Below, piece by piece: positions 22,540 through 33,276 of a DNA stretch of 64,000 nucleotides. The notes below the pieces were generated by a model. That model was not told the origin of the DNA. It was given only the letters and a program-made list of their open reading frames with translations, and made no database searches. This DNA comes from Astropecten irregularis (lineage: Eukaryota; Echinodermata; Asteroidea; Paxillosida; Astropectinidae): contig OZ020265.1 of the NCBI GenBank assembly GCA_963971285.1, positions 5,248,270 to 5,312,269 of the forward strand, given 5' to 3'. The translations under genes and the position numbers were made by a program. Position 1 is the first letter of the stretch. Every line of letters starts with the position of its first letter.

Positions 22540-23286
22540 ACGCCTTGGATTACTACAGTTTGCGTCAGAGATACAAAGGCCACATATGGGCACCAGGTGA
22601 AAATGAAAACTGCCGAAGTCATCATCAGAACCACGGCTATCCGTCGTTGCACCAGCAATAGTTCGTCTGTAGGGCCTGGGTTGTTTTCGCGTCGTCGCAT
22701 GCGGGCGCTTCGTCTAAGATTCAGGATGATTCTCCCGTAGCAGATGAACATCATAGGGAGTGGGGCGGAGATGTAAATGGCAGATACGACGAGGCTTGCC
22801 TTGACCAGGCCGTAGCTTGCCTGTGACTGGAGGCACGACAGGTTGGTTACATCGTCTGCAGACATAAACATCTGAAATAAAGGTGAAGGTAGAGCAACTA
22901 GCCATGTACCAGCGATTGTAAGGGGATGCACTATGGCTATGTAACGCTCAACGGTAACCACCACTAATTAAGGCCACAGTGGACACACTCAACGCTAGCA
23001 CTACAATAAGTGCCTTTCTGAACAGCAGGCAGATGATCACATTCTTGGGATCAGTTCCGGACGATCCGAGGTAACGCTTCTGAATGATGACATGAGCTAC
23101 ACTGGCAAAAAGATCTGCTGTTGCCAGGTTGGCGATCAGGTAGTTGGTGGCTCTGTGCATGAACTTTGACCTGTAGATGGTAACGCAGACCAGGGCGTTG
23201 CCCAGGGTACCGATAATTCCAAGGGTCACAAGGGATGCAACAGTGACATCATTCTGGGAACTGGTCGTCGTATTTGATGCCTCCAT
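22540..23286 (-). pseudogene. Rhodopsin-class GPCR pseudogene, copy 1 (TM1-TM6)
   Basis: The protein starts MEASNTTTSSQNDVT with N-glycosylation sites. TM1 carries GTLGNALVCV (class A N1.50), TM2 NYLIANLATADL, TM3 ends VTVERYIAIVHPL (ERY in place of DRY), TM4 TIAGTWLVALP, TM5 ISAPLPMMFICYG and TM6 VFIFTWCPYVAF. Against copy 2 there are two lesions. A 4-base insertion (ATTA) near 22966-22970 shifts the frame at the end of TM3, and about 36 bases are missing near 22920, removing the HYPRYFT...VK part of intracellular loop 2. No TM7 or NPxxY is present: homology ends after TM6 and runs into minisatellite units. It is the best preserved member of the array but not functional as read. The ligand is unknown; ERYIAIVHPL is general for peptide/amine-type receptors. 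Confidence 0.85.
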
Positions 23287-24250
23287 TCTCGGTAGTGTGT
23301 GGATTTAAACTCCAATGATGGAGTTATTAATCTGCAATAACGGGTTTTAATTTTTCTATTCGTATCACGAGCTATCACAATGTAGCTAAATTAGTTATAC
23401 CTAAAAGTTAGGTTATGTGATACCCAACATGAAATTTGAGACAACGGAGGCTCGGTAAGCGACTGATAAACCACGTACATCAACTTTCCACAAGTATAAC
23501 TGTAATACAGTATGGGGCACTCGCCACCGTTTACCACATCTGCGTGATAGCTACAGACGCGCACACAGTCTATGAAAGATACTCGGCACTCCCCCTCTCT
23601 GAACGCCAGATCAGCAACAAGCTGCACTTGACCCCGTGTTTATTTGCTGAATGACCATCAGCAAGAATCTTATACTGTCGTGATGAACTAGATCTCCCTA
23701 ATTTGGTCAGGGACGAGTGACAAGCCTAAATTGAAAGTTGTGTGTATAAAGACTACTAATAAAGCTGTCAACTTTATAAAATATTTGGTCTCTTTGGTTG
23801 TTGGCCCTTTATGGCCGATAATGAAAGAATAACAATTAACGTCTCTGTCACTATTCTGCTCAAGTTCTAATTGGCGATTTATTAGTTTTCGTGCAATTGA
23901 CTACGTAAGTACGTTATTTTCCCCTTGACAAACAAAGTTTGAAGTGCCTTTATGGGCACGAAGTTAAATGTCAAACACATGAAACCTTGCTTTCTATAAA
24001 CCACAAGTTACCACCGAACATTTCACAATACGTCTAAAGCGTAGATGTTTACGACTTAAGGAGTTTGATCACACATAAGGCCGATATCAAAGTAAAAACG
24101 CACAATTATTAATCTTAATCGCTATCTTACTGCTGACGTCCCACTATAAGTTGCTAGAGCAACATTGGCAGATCGTCTTAAACATAGATGATAAAAGTTG
24201 TTGACATCTGGCTCAGAAAAAAGCAGTTCTCCACGGAAGAGTTATCAGCT
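23287..24250. repeat. Upstream flank of GPCR copy 1, duplicated in the array
   Basis: The region upstream of the minus-strand copy 1 start is matched by 25713-26430 and in part by 29410-29900. Shared blocks include GACTGATAAACCACGT, CATCTGCGTGATAGCT, GAAAGATACTCGGCAC, AAAGCTGTCAACTT and GGCCGATAATGAAA. The duplicated unit is therefore gene plus more than 0.7 kb of 5' flank. Confidence 0.8.
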
Positions 24251-24309
24251 AAGCAAAGGGAGACATCCAGTCAAGTCCGTACTGATGCCAGCACTCTGAA
24301 CCCAAGATG

Positions 24310-24930
24310 AAACCCTGTACTCCGGGAGACGCTCTCTACTTTGGTTGACAGTCTGTACTCTGTAGTAGGGGTGATCGACGCTCTGTTTTCCGGATGACAC
24401 TCTGTGCTACGGGTTACAACTGTTCTCCGAGTGACACATTGTATTCTGCATGAAACCTTGTACTCCGGGTGACACTTTTCACTTCAGGTGATACTGTACT
24501 CCGGGTGACATCGGTTCTCCGGGTGACACACTGTACTCAGAATGAAACTTTGTACTCCGGGTGACACTTTTCAGTTTGGGGGACACTGTACTCCGGGTGA
24601 TACAGTACTTCGGGTGACATTTTCTTACTGTGGGTGACCCTTTGTACTTTGGATGATACTGTGTACTCCGTTTGACACTCTGTTCTCAGAATGAAGCTGT
24701 ACTCCGGGTGACACTTTTCACGTCGGGTGACACTTTGTAATCTGTGTGACACTCAGTACTCTGGTGGACACTCTGTACTCTGGGGACACTCTGTTCTTCG
24801 GGTGACACTGTTCTACTGGTGATATTTTGCACTCCTGGTGACATTCTGTATTCCTGGCTGTCCAGGTAACACACTGTATTCCGGATATAACTGTGCTCCG
24901 GGTGACACTACTCCGGTTGTAATCTGTAAT
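24310..24930. repeat. 19-bp minisatellite of GPCR copy 2 (degenerate)
   Basis: Units of the type TGTACTCCGGGTGACACTT, about 19 bp and diverged. On the minus strand this reads as spurious ECHPEYSV/TECQTEY-like peptides. It replaces the expected 3' half of GPCR copy 2. Confidence 0.85.
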
Positions 24931-24999
24931 CTGTAATCTGGAACATCTGTAAAAAGCATAATGCTTGGTGCAGGTAAAATTTCATTCAATTTTGATTCT

Positions 25000-25712
25000 G
25001 ACGTCAAGAGAGAAACTTGTGACCATGTCTACTGCTACCAATAATTTGAAAAGGTCACCAGCTACTGATGTCGTATGTCGATTTCTATCGCGGCCACCAC
25101 CCGTCTCAGATTCAGGATGATTTTCCCCGTAGCAGATGAACATCACAGGAAGTGGAGCGATAATGAATATGGTAACTAAGATGACGCTTACCGTGACCAA
25201 GTCATGACTGACCAGTGACTGGAGACACGAACGATTGGCTAACTCATCTGCGGGCGTAAACAATTGAAAGGAACTCGTAGGTACATTGACTAGCCATGTC
25301 CCGGCGATAGTAAGTTTGACTCTAACACTTGTAAAGTAGCGGGGATAGTGCAGGGGATGCACTATGGCTATGTAACGCTCAACGGTAACCGCCACTAAGG
25401 CCACAGTGGATACGCCCACTTCAAAAAGTAGGATAAGTGGCTGTCTAAACAGCAAACAAATTATTACATTATCTGGATCAGTTCCAGACGATCCGAGGTA
25501 ACGGTCCTGAAAAATGACGAAAGCTACACTGGCCAAAAGGTCTGCAATGGCCAGGTTGGCGATCAGGTAGTTGGTGGCTCTGTGCATGAACTTTGACCTG
25601 TAGATGGTGACGCAGACCAGGGCGTTGTAAGGGTACCGATGATGCCAAGGGTTAACAGGGATGCAAACATGACATCACTCTGGGAACTGGTCGTCGCATT
25701 TGATGCCTCCAT
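25000..25712 (-). pseudogene. Rhodopsin-class GPCR pseudogene, copy 2 (TM1-TM5)
   Basis: Start at 25710-25712 (Met-Glu-Ala-Ser, as in copy 1). It has TM2 NYLIANLAIADLLASVAFVI, TM3 to ERYIAIVHPLHYPRYFTSVR with intact loop 2, TM4 TIAGTWLVNVP and TM5 IAPLPVMFICYG. Two frameshifts are visible by comparison with copy 1: one base lost near 25626-25630 in the TM1 region and one base gained near 25121-25128 just after TM5 (CGGGGAAAATC for CGGGAGAATC). TM6 and TM7 are not recognisable; the sequence continues into the minisatellite. It lies in the same direction as copies 1 and 3, about 2.4 kb from copy 1. Confidence 0.85.
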
Positions 25713-26430
25713 TCTCGGTAGTGTGTGGATGTTAATTCCAACGATGGAGATAGTATAGTGCAGTATTGTGTTCTAATTTTCCATTTGTATCACAAGCTAC
25801 AATATGTAGCCGAATTAGTTATACCTAATAGTTTGTGCCGACTACGGCTCAGCAATCGACTGATAAACCACGTGTTTCAACTTCCCACATATGTAACTGT
25901 AATACTGTATGGAACACTCGCCGCTTTTTAACACATCTGCGTGATAGCTATAGACCCGCACAGTCTTATGAAAGATATTCGGCACCTCTATCATATCTGA
26001 GCGGCCATTTAGCAACGAGCTGCACGTGACCACGTGTTTGAAGCCAGCGAATGGCAATTAACAAGAATCCGATAATGTCGTGTTGACTAGATCTCCTTAA
26101 TTTAATCACAGACGAGTGAAATCGAAAGCTGTTGTTCTATCAGACAACCGATAAAGCTGTCAACTTTGCAGATGATGGTTCTTCGGTAGTTGTTTATCCT
26201 TCATGGCCGATAATGAAAAAAATAATATTTGCCACGTCTCTCACCTCTGATCTTCTAATTGGAGATTTATTAACTTTCAGGCAAACCACCACGTCTAAAC
26301 GCTTACCCTTTACAAACCAAGTTTGAAGGGCCTCGGAACATAATGTCACGTACAGAAAATATCTGCTTCACAACAACAAGTTACCACCAAACATTTCACA
26401 CGACGTACATAGCTGAAGAGTTTCTGTCTT
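25713..26430. repeat. Upstream flank of GPCR copy 2 (array unit)
   Basis: Paralogous to 23287-24250 and to 29410-29900. No gene is seen inside. It marks the 5' flank carried along in the tandem duplication. Confidence 0.8.
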
Positions 26431-26433
26431 TAG

Positions 26434-26885
26434 TGGTTTGATTAAAAAGTTCCATGCTAAGAAAAGACAAGAGAGCCAAAGTCAAGTCCCTCCCATTGGG
26501 ATTCTACTCCAGGTGACACTCTTGACTCTAGGTGACACTCATGGACTTCTGTTGACACTCTGGACTCCGAGTGACACTCTGGACTACTGGTGACACTCTT
26601 GACTCCTGGTAGCGCTCTGGAATCCTAGTGACACTCTGGACTCCGGTGACACTCCGGACTCCTGGTGACACTCTGGACTCTGGGTGACACTCATGGACTT
26701 CTGTTGACACTCTGGACTCCGAGTGACACTCTGGACTACTGGTGACACTCTGGACTCCTAGTGACACTCTGGACTCCGGGTGACACTCTGGACTCCGGGT
26801 GACACTCATGGACTTCTGTTGACACTCTGGACTCCGAATGACACTCTGAACTCCTTTTGACACTCTGGACTCCTGATGTCGCTCT
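26434..26885. repeat. 19-bp minisatellite block a, with common leader
   Basis: It starts with a leader (GTGGTTTGATTAAAAAGTTC ... CCCATTGGGATTCTACTCC) that recurs at about 26990 and 28258. The array unit is GGTGACACTCTGGACTCCG, 19 bp. Three units equal 57 bp = 19 codons, so all minus-strand frames stay open. Confidence 0.92.
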
Positions 26886-26989
26886 GGACTCCTAGTACAG
26901 GTACAGCAACTAGCCACGTCCAGGCGATAGTAAGTTTGACTCTTAAATTTGTAAAGTAGCGGGGGTAGTGCAGGGGTTTGATTTAGTGT
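26886..26989 (-). pseudogene. GPCR TM4/loop-2 fragment, duplicated
   Basis: A ~100-bp piece that matches 27410-27500 (AGGTACAGCAACTAGCCACG ... GTAGCGGGGGTAGTGCAGGG) and encodes the loop 2-TM4 part of copy 3 on the minus strand. It is joined directly to a second copy of the minisatellite leader, so leader, minisatellite and gene fragment were duplicated in tandem (period about 540-560 bp). Confidence 0.8.
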
Positions 26990-27409
26990 AGTGGTTTGAT
27001 TAAAAAGTTCCATGCTAAGAAAAGACAAGAGAGCCAAAGTCAAGTCCTTCCCATTGGGATTCTACTCCAGGTGACACTCTTGACTCTAGGTGACACTCAT
27101 GGACTTCTGTTGACACTCTGGACTCCGAGTGACACTCTGGACTACTGGTGACACTCTGGACTCCTGGTAGCGCTCTGGACTCTGGGTGACACTCATGGAC
27201 TTCTGTTGACACTCTGGACTCCGAGTGACACTCTGGACTACTGGTGACACTCTGGACTCCTGGTAGCGCTCTGGACTCCTAGTGACACTCTGGACTCCGG
27301 GTGACACTCTGGACTCCGGGTGACACTCATGGACTTCTGTTGACACTCTGGACTCCGAATGACACTCTGAACTCCTTTTGACACTCTGGACTCCTGATGT
27401 CGCTGTGGA
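26990..27409. repeat. 19-bp minisatellite block b, with common leader
   Basis: Same leader and same 19-bp unit as block a, in very similar order, so it is a recent local duplication. It joins the coding part of GPCR copy 3 at about 27410. Confidence 0.92.
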
Positions 27410-27862
27410 CTCCTAGTACAGGTACAGCAACTAGCCACGTCCAGGCGATAGTAAGTTTGACTCTTAAATTTGTAAAGTAGCGGGGGTAGTGCAGGGGATG
27501 CACTATTGCTATGTAACGCTCAACGGTAACCGCTACTAAGGTCACAGTGGATACGCTGAAAGCAATCGCTGTGACAACTTCATTTCTAAACAGCAGGCAA
27601 AATAGCACGTTCTCGGTTCCGGACGATCCGAGATAACCCTCATGAAAAATGACACAAGCGGCTACACTGACCAAAAGGTCTGCGACAGCCTGGTTGGCAA
27701 TCAATTAGTTGGTTGCTCTGTGCATGAACTTTGACCTATAAATGTTGATGCAGACCAGTGCGTTACCTAGGATACCGATAATGCCAAGGCTAACCCATGG
27801 TGGCCACAATTACATCACCGTGAAAAGGCGTGAATACTGGTAGTCTCATTTGATGCCTCCAT
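27410..27862 (-). pseudogene. Rhodopsin-class GPCR pseudogene, copy 3 (TM1-TM4)
   Basis: Start at 27860-27862 (Met-Glu-Ala-Ser type). TM2 ANQAVADLLVSVAACVIF, TM3 to ERYIAIVHPLHYPRYFTNLR and TM4 TIAWTWLVAVPVL are clear. An in-frame TAA at about 27705-27707 replaces the Tyr codon of the TNYLIAN motif, and the amino-terminal region also appears shifted. Coding homology stops abruptly after TM4, where the 19-bp minisatellite begins. Confidence 0.85.
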
Positions 27863-28257
27863 TCTCGAGCTCTGTTGTGCGTGGATGCTGATCACTTTTG
27901 TAGAGATCTTTTCTGTATTAACAGAAAAATAGAGACCATTTTTGTTCTCCATTATTTGCATCGTTCCTATGTTTAACCCTTAAAATCCTACGATTTTGCA
28001 GCCGTTTTGTATTGCTGCCTCTTTCACTTCATGGTAGTATCCTAATTTGTTTTTAATAATGGTGTCCTGATATTTGTACTTTAAGAGTGAACCATTATTT
28101 CGTATCTTTATGTGATTCAACTGATCTTGTTGATTTAGATCAGGTGAAATAATTATTTTGCGATATTTCGCTTACCTCAAATGACCACAGCTTTTCAGTC
28201 CTCGTGACCTGCTCGTCAGAAGGACACAGCCAAGGTGAGAATATCAACAGGGAGGTT
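27863..28257. other. Flank of GPCR copy 3, no gene
   Basis: Unlike copies 1 and 2, this 5' flank does not match the shared upstream region beyond the first ~40 bases. It is AT-rich with no supportable frame, and may mark a breakpoint or later replacement. Confidence 0.5.
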
Positions 28258-29090
28258 TGTGGTTTGATTAAAGAGTTCCCTGCAAAGAAAAGACAAGAGA
28301 GCCAAAGTCAAGTCCCTCCCATTGGGATTCTACTCCGGGTGACACTCTTGACTCTTGTTGACACTCTGGACTCCTGGTGAAACTCTGGACTCCTGGTGAC
28401 ACTCTGGACTCCTGGTGACACTCCGGACTCCTGGTGACACTCCGGACTCCTGGTGACAGTCTGGACTCTGGGTGACACTCATGGACTTCTGTTGACACTC
28501 TGGACTCCGAGTGACACTCTGGACTCCGAGTGATACTCTTGACTCCTGGTAGCGCTCTGGACTCTTAGTGACACTCTGGACTCCGGGTGGCATTCTGGAC
28601 TCCGGGTGACACTCTTGGACTTCTGTTGACACTCTGGACTCCGGTTGACACTCTAAACGCATGTTGACACTCTGGATTCATGATGACGCTCTGGACTCCT
28701 AGTGACACTCCGGACTCCTGGTGACACTCCGGACTCCTGGTGACAGTCTGGACTCTGGGTGACACTCATGGACTTCTGTTGACACTCTGGACTCCGAGTG
28801 ACACTCTGGACTCCGAGTGATACTCTTGACTCCTGGTAGCGCTCTGGACTCATAGTGACACTCTGGACTCCGGGTGGCATTCTGGACTCCGGGTGACACT
28901 CTTGGACTTCTGTTGACACTCTGGACTCCGGTTGACACTCTAAACGCATGTTGACACTCTGGATTCATGATGACGCTCTGGACTCCTAGTGACACTCTGG
29001 ACTCCGGGTGACACTCTGGGCTCCGGGTGACGCGGTACTCCAGGTGACACTGCACACTGGGTGACACTCTATTCGATCTCCGAGTGACAC
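28258..29090. repeat. 19-bp minisatellite block c (fourth array unit without a receptor)
   Basis: The same leader (28258-28334) is followed by ~40 units of the 19-bp repeat. Inside, a ~290-bp higher-order duplication is visible (about 28395-28690 versus 28690-28985). No GPCR sequence follows, although a receptor-type upstream flank appears at 29410-29900, so the receptor of this unit seems lost. Confidence 0.9.
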
Positions 29091-29139
29091 TCAGTCTGTG
29101 TTGTAGACTGTAATTAGGATTATAATGCTTGACAAGACT

Positions 29140-29300
29140 TACAATATAAAACGTTGGCAGCCGTGTCAGTCTATCGAAATGATAAAGAAAATTAAGGTAG
29201 CACTTAAAGACTTACTAGGAGAGAAACTACATAAGCTTTCGTAGAAACAACTACTTCATCAGATGTAATGAAGTGGAGCATCATCAACATGGGTATATTT
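29140..29300. repeat. Penelope-like tail fragment (tentative)
   Basis: Contains GGCAGCCGTGTCAGTC and an 'ACTTCATCAGATGTAATGAAG' type hairpin region; a GTAGCCGTGTCAGTCTG stretch also occurs at about 41987 in another Penelope-type tail. Weak evidence. Confidence 0.4.
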
Positions 29301-29409
29301 AAACAGGTATAAAGCAATGAAGCATGTCCAAAAAAAAGGGGCATGATGAGTCATAACTGGGAGTGGTTGTGGGACATTCAATAGAAACCTTGGTTTCATG
29401 TTTCATAAT

Positions 29410-29900
29410 TATTAGAATGGGTTTCGATCTTCTGATTTGATCTCGAACTACTGCCCGTATATTAGTTGTATAAAATTGCTAGGTTGTGTGATACTCAACA
29501 TGAAGTCAGTGACGACGCCTCAGCAAGCAACAGATGAACCAGGTGCGTCAACTTCCCACATGATGTTAACAGTTATATTTTCAGTATGGAGAACTCCGTC
29601 GCCACCGTTTACCGCATCTGCGTGATAGCTTAAAACGCACATAGTCCTATAAAAGATACTCGGCACTCGCTCTCAGCAAGTATCATATCGTGTTGAACCA
29701 GATCTCCTTAATTTGATCAGAGACGTGTGGCAAGTCAAAATTTAAAGCTCTTTGTCTATCAGAATACCAATTAAGCTGTCAACTTCCTTCCTGATGGTCT
29801 TCCATCGGTAGTTGTTTATCTTTCGTGGCCGACAATGAAATGATAATTAAGTACGTCTATCACTGCCAATGTAATAAATGTCGATTTATTAAACTTTATC
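29410..29900. repeat. Orphan GPCR-type upstream flank (fourth unit)
   Basis: Blocks such as CATCTGCGTGATAGCT, AAAAGATACTCGGCACTC, AAGCTGTCAACTTC and TCGGTAGTTGTTTATC match the flanks of GPCR copies 1 and 2. No receptor lies next to it. Confidence 0.75.
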
Positions 29901-30943
29901 AAAGAAACTGTGTGTGCATGTACATTTCTCTCTTTATACAAAAATGCGTTTGGTATAGATGAAATGTCAAACAGCATCTCAAAGAATCTCAAAGAAGCAT
30001 TTCGCTTACTTGCTCCTCTCCAGGAATAGGTAACTGGAAAGACCAAGTGAAAACCTAGCATTGGTATAATGACAATAAGCGGCCTTGGTGTTGAGACTGG
30101 AGTATGCATTGATTTGATGGGAGACTAATTGATCGAAGGTCCCTTATTGCACTCAACGCAGACGTTATATTCACTGTAACGTTGCGCCTGTCTCCCTATC
30201 TGGTCGTGTCTCATGTTCAGGAGCTATTTGTTGCTTTACTCGCCGCTAAGCGCTAGGAAGATCATCTTTGAAATATAAACCATCTACAGACATGGCACTA
30301 TACCTACTTTCCGTGAGGTAATTTACGTTGCGAAAATGTTTGTTGTTGCACAAGTTCAGTACAGAATGTGGGTTCTGTTTATTTTTACAGGTTAAAGGTC
30401 CTTATTGAGATGTACGAAATGTGTTTATACAAATTATGTAAAAACGTCTTATCAGGGAATGACATGAAACTCGCCAACTTTAAGAAAGATCATCTGTGGT
30501 TGTCGTTTTCATCTAGCTGTTAATGGTGTCCCTCGTAATACATCACATTTGAGGCATTATTCCTGGGAAAAAGGTAATAATTATTTCCTTCTTTCTGAGA
30601 TTCAGATGCAAAGACTCCTTGCAGAATGCGGAGTATTATCCAGTATTATTATGTTTTTGCAGCTTTGTGAATTTCGAAATCCAAATAAGTCACGAATATT
30701 AAAAGGAAAACTTTACATGGAAAACAAAACATACAAGGAAAGCTGTTTAAACTTCACCACCTATTCACAGTTTGTTGGGTAGTACCGAGCTTCATTATTA
30801 ATATTGAACAAAACATTTCAATAAGTCACTAAAGTGAAATTGAAAATATTTCATAACCAAATACACTGCACATGCCAGCAATCGTGCGTATACAATGAGA
30901 AACCCTCTTTTTCTTCTTGCTTTGTTTTGGTGGGTTATACATG
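29901..30943. other. Intergenic stretch, no gene recognised
   Basis: AT-rich. Small frames (for example 30549-30782) have no recognisable domain. Confidence 0.5.
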
Positions 30944-31308
30944 TTTATATAACACCTTAGTAGATCCTTGTCATTTGATTGGAGGATTGTATGTCACGTG
31001 ATATTTGATAAATACACCAATTCATGGCTTACGTCACAATCGTTGAAATTTGTTCCATCCACCGTGCATTTTTGGTGCCATTCGATTTGTACCATTGCAC
31101 GCCAGGGACTCTAATACGTGATTGGTCAAGCGGCGTTCCATTTATTTGTCACTGCGTGCGCGCGTACGCGTTGGTGTGCAACGCGCGTTACTGTAATAAG
31201 AGCATATAGTTTGCCAAGATTTTAAGCTTTTTTTTGTCTCGCTAACTCTTAAAATGTTATCCTCCAATCAAAATCAAATGACAAAGATCTACTTAGATGT
31301 TATATAAA
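30944..31308. mobile_element. Inverted-repeat element (MITE-like), ~365 bp
   Basis: Ends are inverted: TTTATATAACACCTTAGTAG at the left and the complement of TTTATATAACATCTAAGTAG at the right, continuing through TTGTCATTTGATTGGAGGAT. Arms are about 50 bp; the middle is unrelated single-copy DNA containing a CG-rich stretch. No target duplication could be fixed. Confidence 0.7.
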
Positions 31309-31472
31309 ACAAATAATGAATGTTTCACATTCGTAGAATGGAAAAAATAATTTCATTCGGTGACAGATGGACTGTTTCATTCCACTCGGCTTCGCCTCGT
31401 GAAATGGAACAGTCCATCTGTCACCTCATGACATTATTTTTACCATTCCACTCATAAACATTCATTATTTGT
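31309..31472. mobile_element. Near-perfect hairpin MITE, 164 bp
   Basis: ACAAATAATGAATGTTT (31309-31325) pairs with AAACATTCATTATTTGT (31456-31472), and pairing continues almost to the centre at GGCTTCGCC through GTGACAGATGGACTG / CAGTCCATCTGTCAC. It directly abuts the preceding inverted-repeat element. A remnant of the same family sits at 1307-1355. Confidence 0.8.
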
Positions 31473-31530
31473 ATAAAAATAACCCCCAATGTACCATTTG
31501 ATGACCACTAGTGAATTTCAGCGTACATGC

Positions 31531-31687
31531 TGTAATAAGACTACGTATATAACCTTGTGACCCCTGACCTCTGACCTGTACCACCATTACATGTATCAGT
31601 ATCAGTATGGCATAAACATGAAAACACTCCATAGTATCCAGTATTATGTGTCTCTGTATTTCATTATACCTGCCTTGCTTTATCACA
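31531..31687 (+). repeat. 5' LTR of second gypsy fossil
   Basis: 157 bp, TGTAATAAG...TTTATCACA; matched by 36745-36901 with several substitutions. Confidence 0.93.
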
Positions 31688-31700
31688 TGGTGGCAGCGGT
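31688..31700 (+). other. Primer-binding site complementary to tRNA-Leu 3' end
   Basis: TGGTGGCAGCGGT begins at the first base after the LTR. Its complement ACCGCTGCCA-CCA matches 13 nt of the 3' end of eukaryotic tRNA-Leu (AAG type, as recalled). The primer differs from that of the first gypsy family (tRNA-Ser). Confidence 0.7.
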
Positions 31701-33276
31701 ATAAGTGAAGAATACCAGGACATCGAATTTGTTGCCAGATCGTGTTCTTTACAAGCGATATTCCGTTGAGAGAAGTTCGCCAGTCGTGCCGTTTCCGCGA
31801 CCACAGTGACAGTGTAAGTGTGCCGCCAATACGCGGTAGCAACGTGCATACATTACATTTACAGTACACGATTACACGCACGGTGTACTATAAACAGTAC
31901 ATAGCAACAGAGACGACTACAGTGCAGTGCCGAATACGAATGCCACTAGCGGGGTAAGCCACAGTCATTCATTATGGCGGAATCACGCTTGCCTCACCCA
32001 AAAATGGACTGGGAGTGTTCAGATCGACCTCAAGCTTACAAAGACTTTAAGCAGACTGCTACAATGTGGTTTAAAGTGAACAAAATTGCCATTAAAGATC
32101 AACATAACTACATAAAATTGTGGTCCGGCATACAAGGCCTACATATGCTCAACACTTGGGGCCTCACAGAGGATGAAGTTCTGGATCCTGAGAACATTTG
32201 GAAAAAATTCTCCAAACAGGTTGAGCCGCAAGAGAACTTTCGTATACACCGCCTTGAGTTCCAGCGTTTCGTACAGACTGACAATGAGAGTGTGGATGAA
32301 TTCTACATGCGTTGCAAATCCAAAGCCATGAAGTGTCAGTTTCCTGATGATGCAGCCCTCAACGAGAGAATCATCGAGGTACTAATCTCTGACGTACGAT
32401 ACCCGGAGGCGCAGAAAAAGCTGCTCCAAAAAGACGACACGCTGGAACTCAAGGATGCGTTTGACATTTGCCGTACACATGAAGCGAGTGTCAGACATGG
32501 ATGCAGTCAAGATGCGAGGACAATGCAATAATTGTGGGGGTCGTCACCCTTACAGACCACGGGAGAAGTGCCCAGCTTACGGGACGCAGTGCAATGCTTG
32601 TGGTAAGCAGAGGCACTGGCAGCACATGTGTTTCAGTTCCGGCTCCAAACCTCGCTCACAACGCAAATCACGCTCCCGTACAAGGGGTTCATACTCACCC
32701 AAACGTGGGCGCTGGCAGTCCCAATCCAAATCGCGCCAGAAAACCGAGGTCGACAGTGTTGCACACGACGTTTCTGCTGTGCAAGAACAGTTCGAGAACA
32801 TTTCATTCTTCCCTGCATTGATCGTGCATCCGACACCCGTGATGAACTCTTTGATACACTCGACATTCAGCTGCAGCACCGACCTGGATCGCATACGCTG
32901 AATGTGAAGGTCGACACCGGTGCACAGGGGAATATCTTACCCCTTCGCACATTTCGCCGGATGTTCCCGCGATCACTTGACGCTGATGGATTCCCCAAGC
33001 CTGGTTCCACTACTTCGCATGATACGCTCCGCGTATTCACCAATACGGTTTCGTCAAGTTACACTGCTGTCATGGTGATGCGAACTGGTTGGACGCGACA
33101 TTTTTTGTGGCAGATACTGAAGGCCCAGCGATTCTTGGCCTACCTACGTCGCGAGCACTTCGCCTAATAACACTCCACTGCTCAGTTCGTGAAATCCAGC
33201 CACACGGTGAGCACCTTGCTGATGGCAATGCATCTCAGCAACCGAGACGCGAGCAGTTTGCACATCTACCCACTAA

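Noticed and set aside
24537-29067. Many minus-strand frames of 60-170 codons rich in VTRSPECHPESRVSPGVQ-like repeats
   Set aside because: They are products of the 19-bp minisatellite, open in all frames of one strand by arithmetic; no domain or start context.
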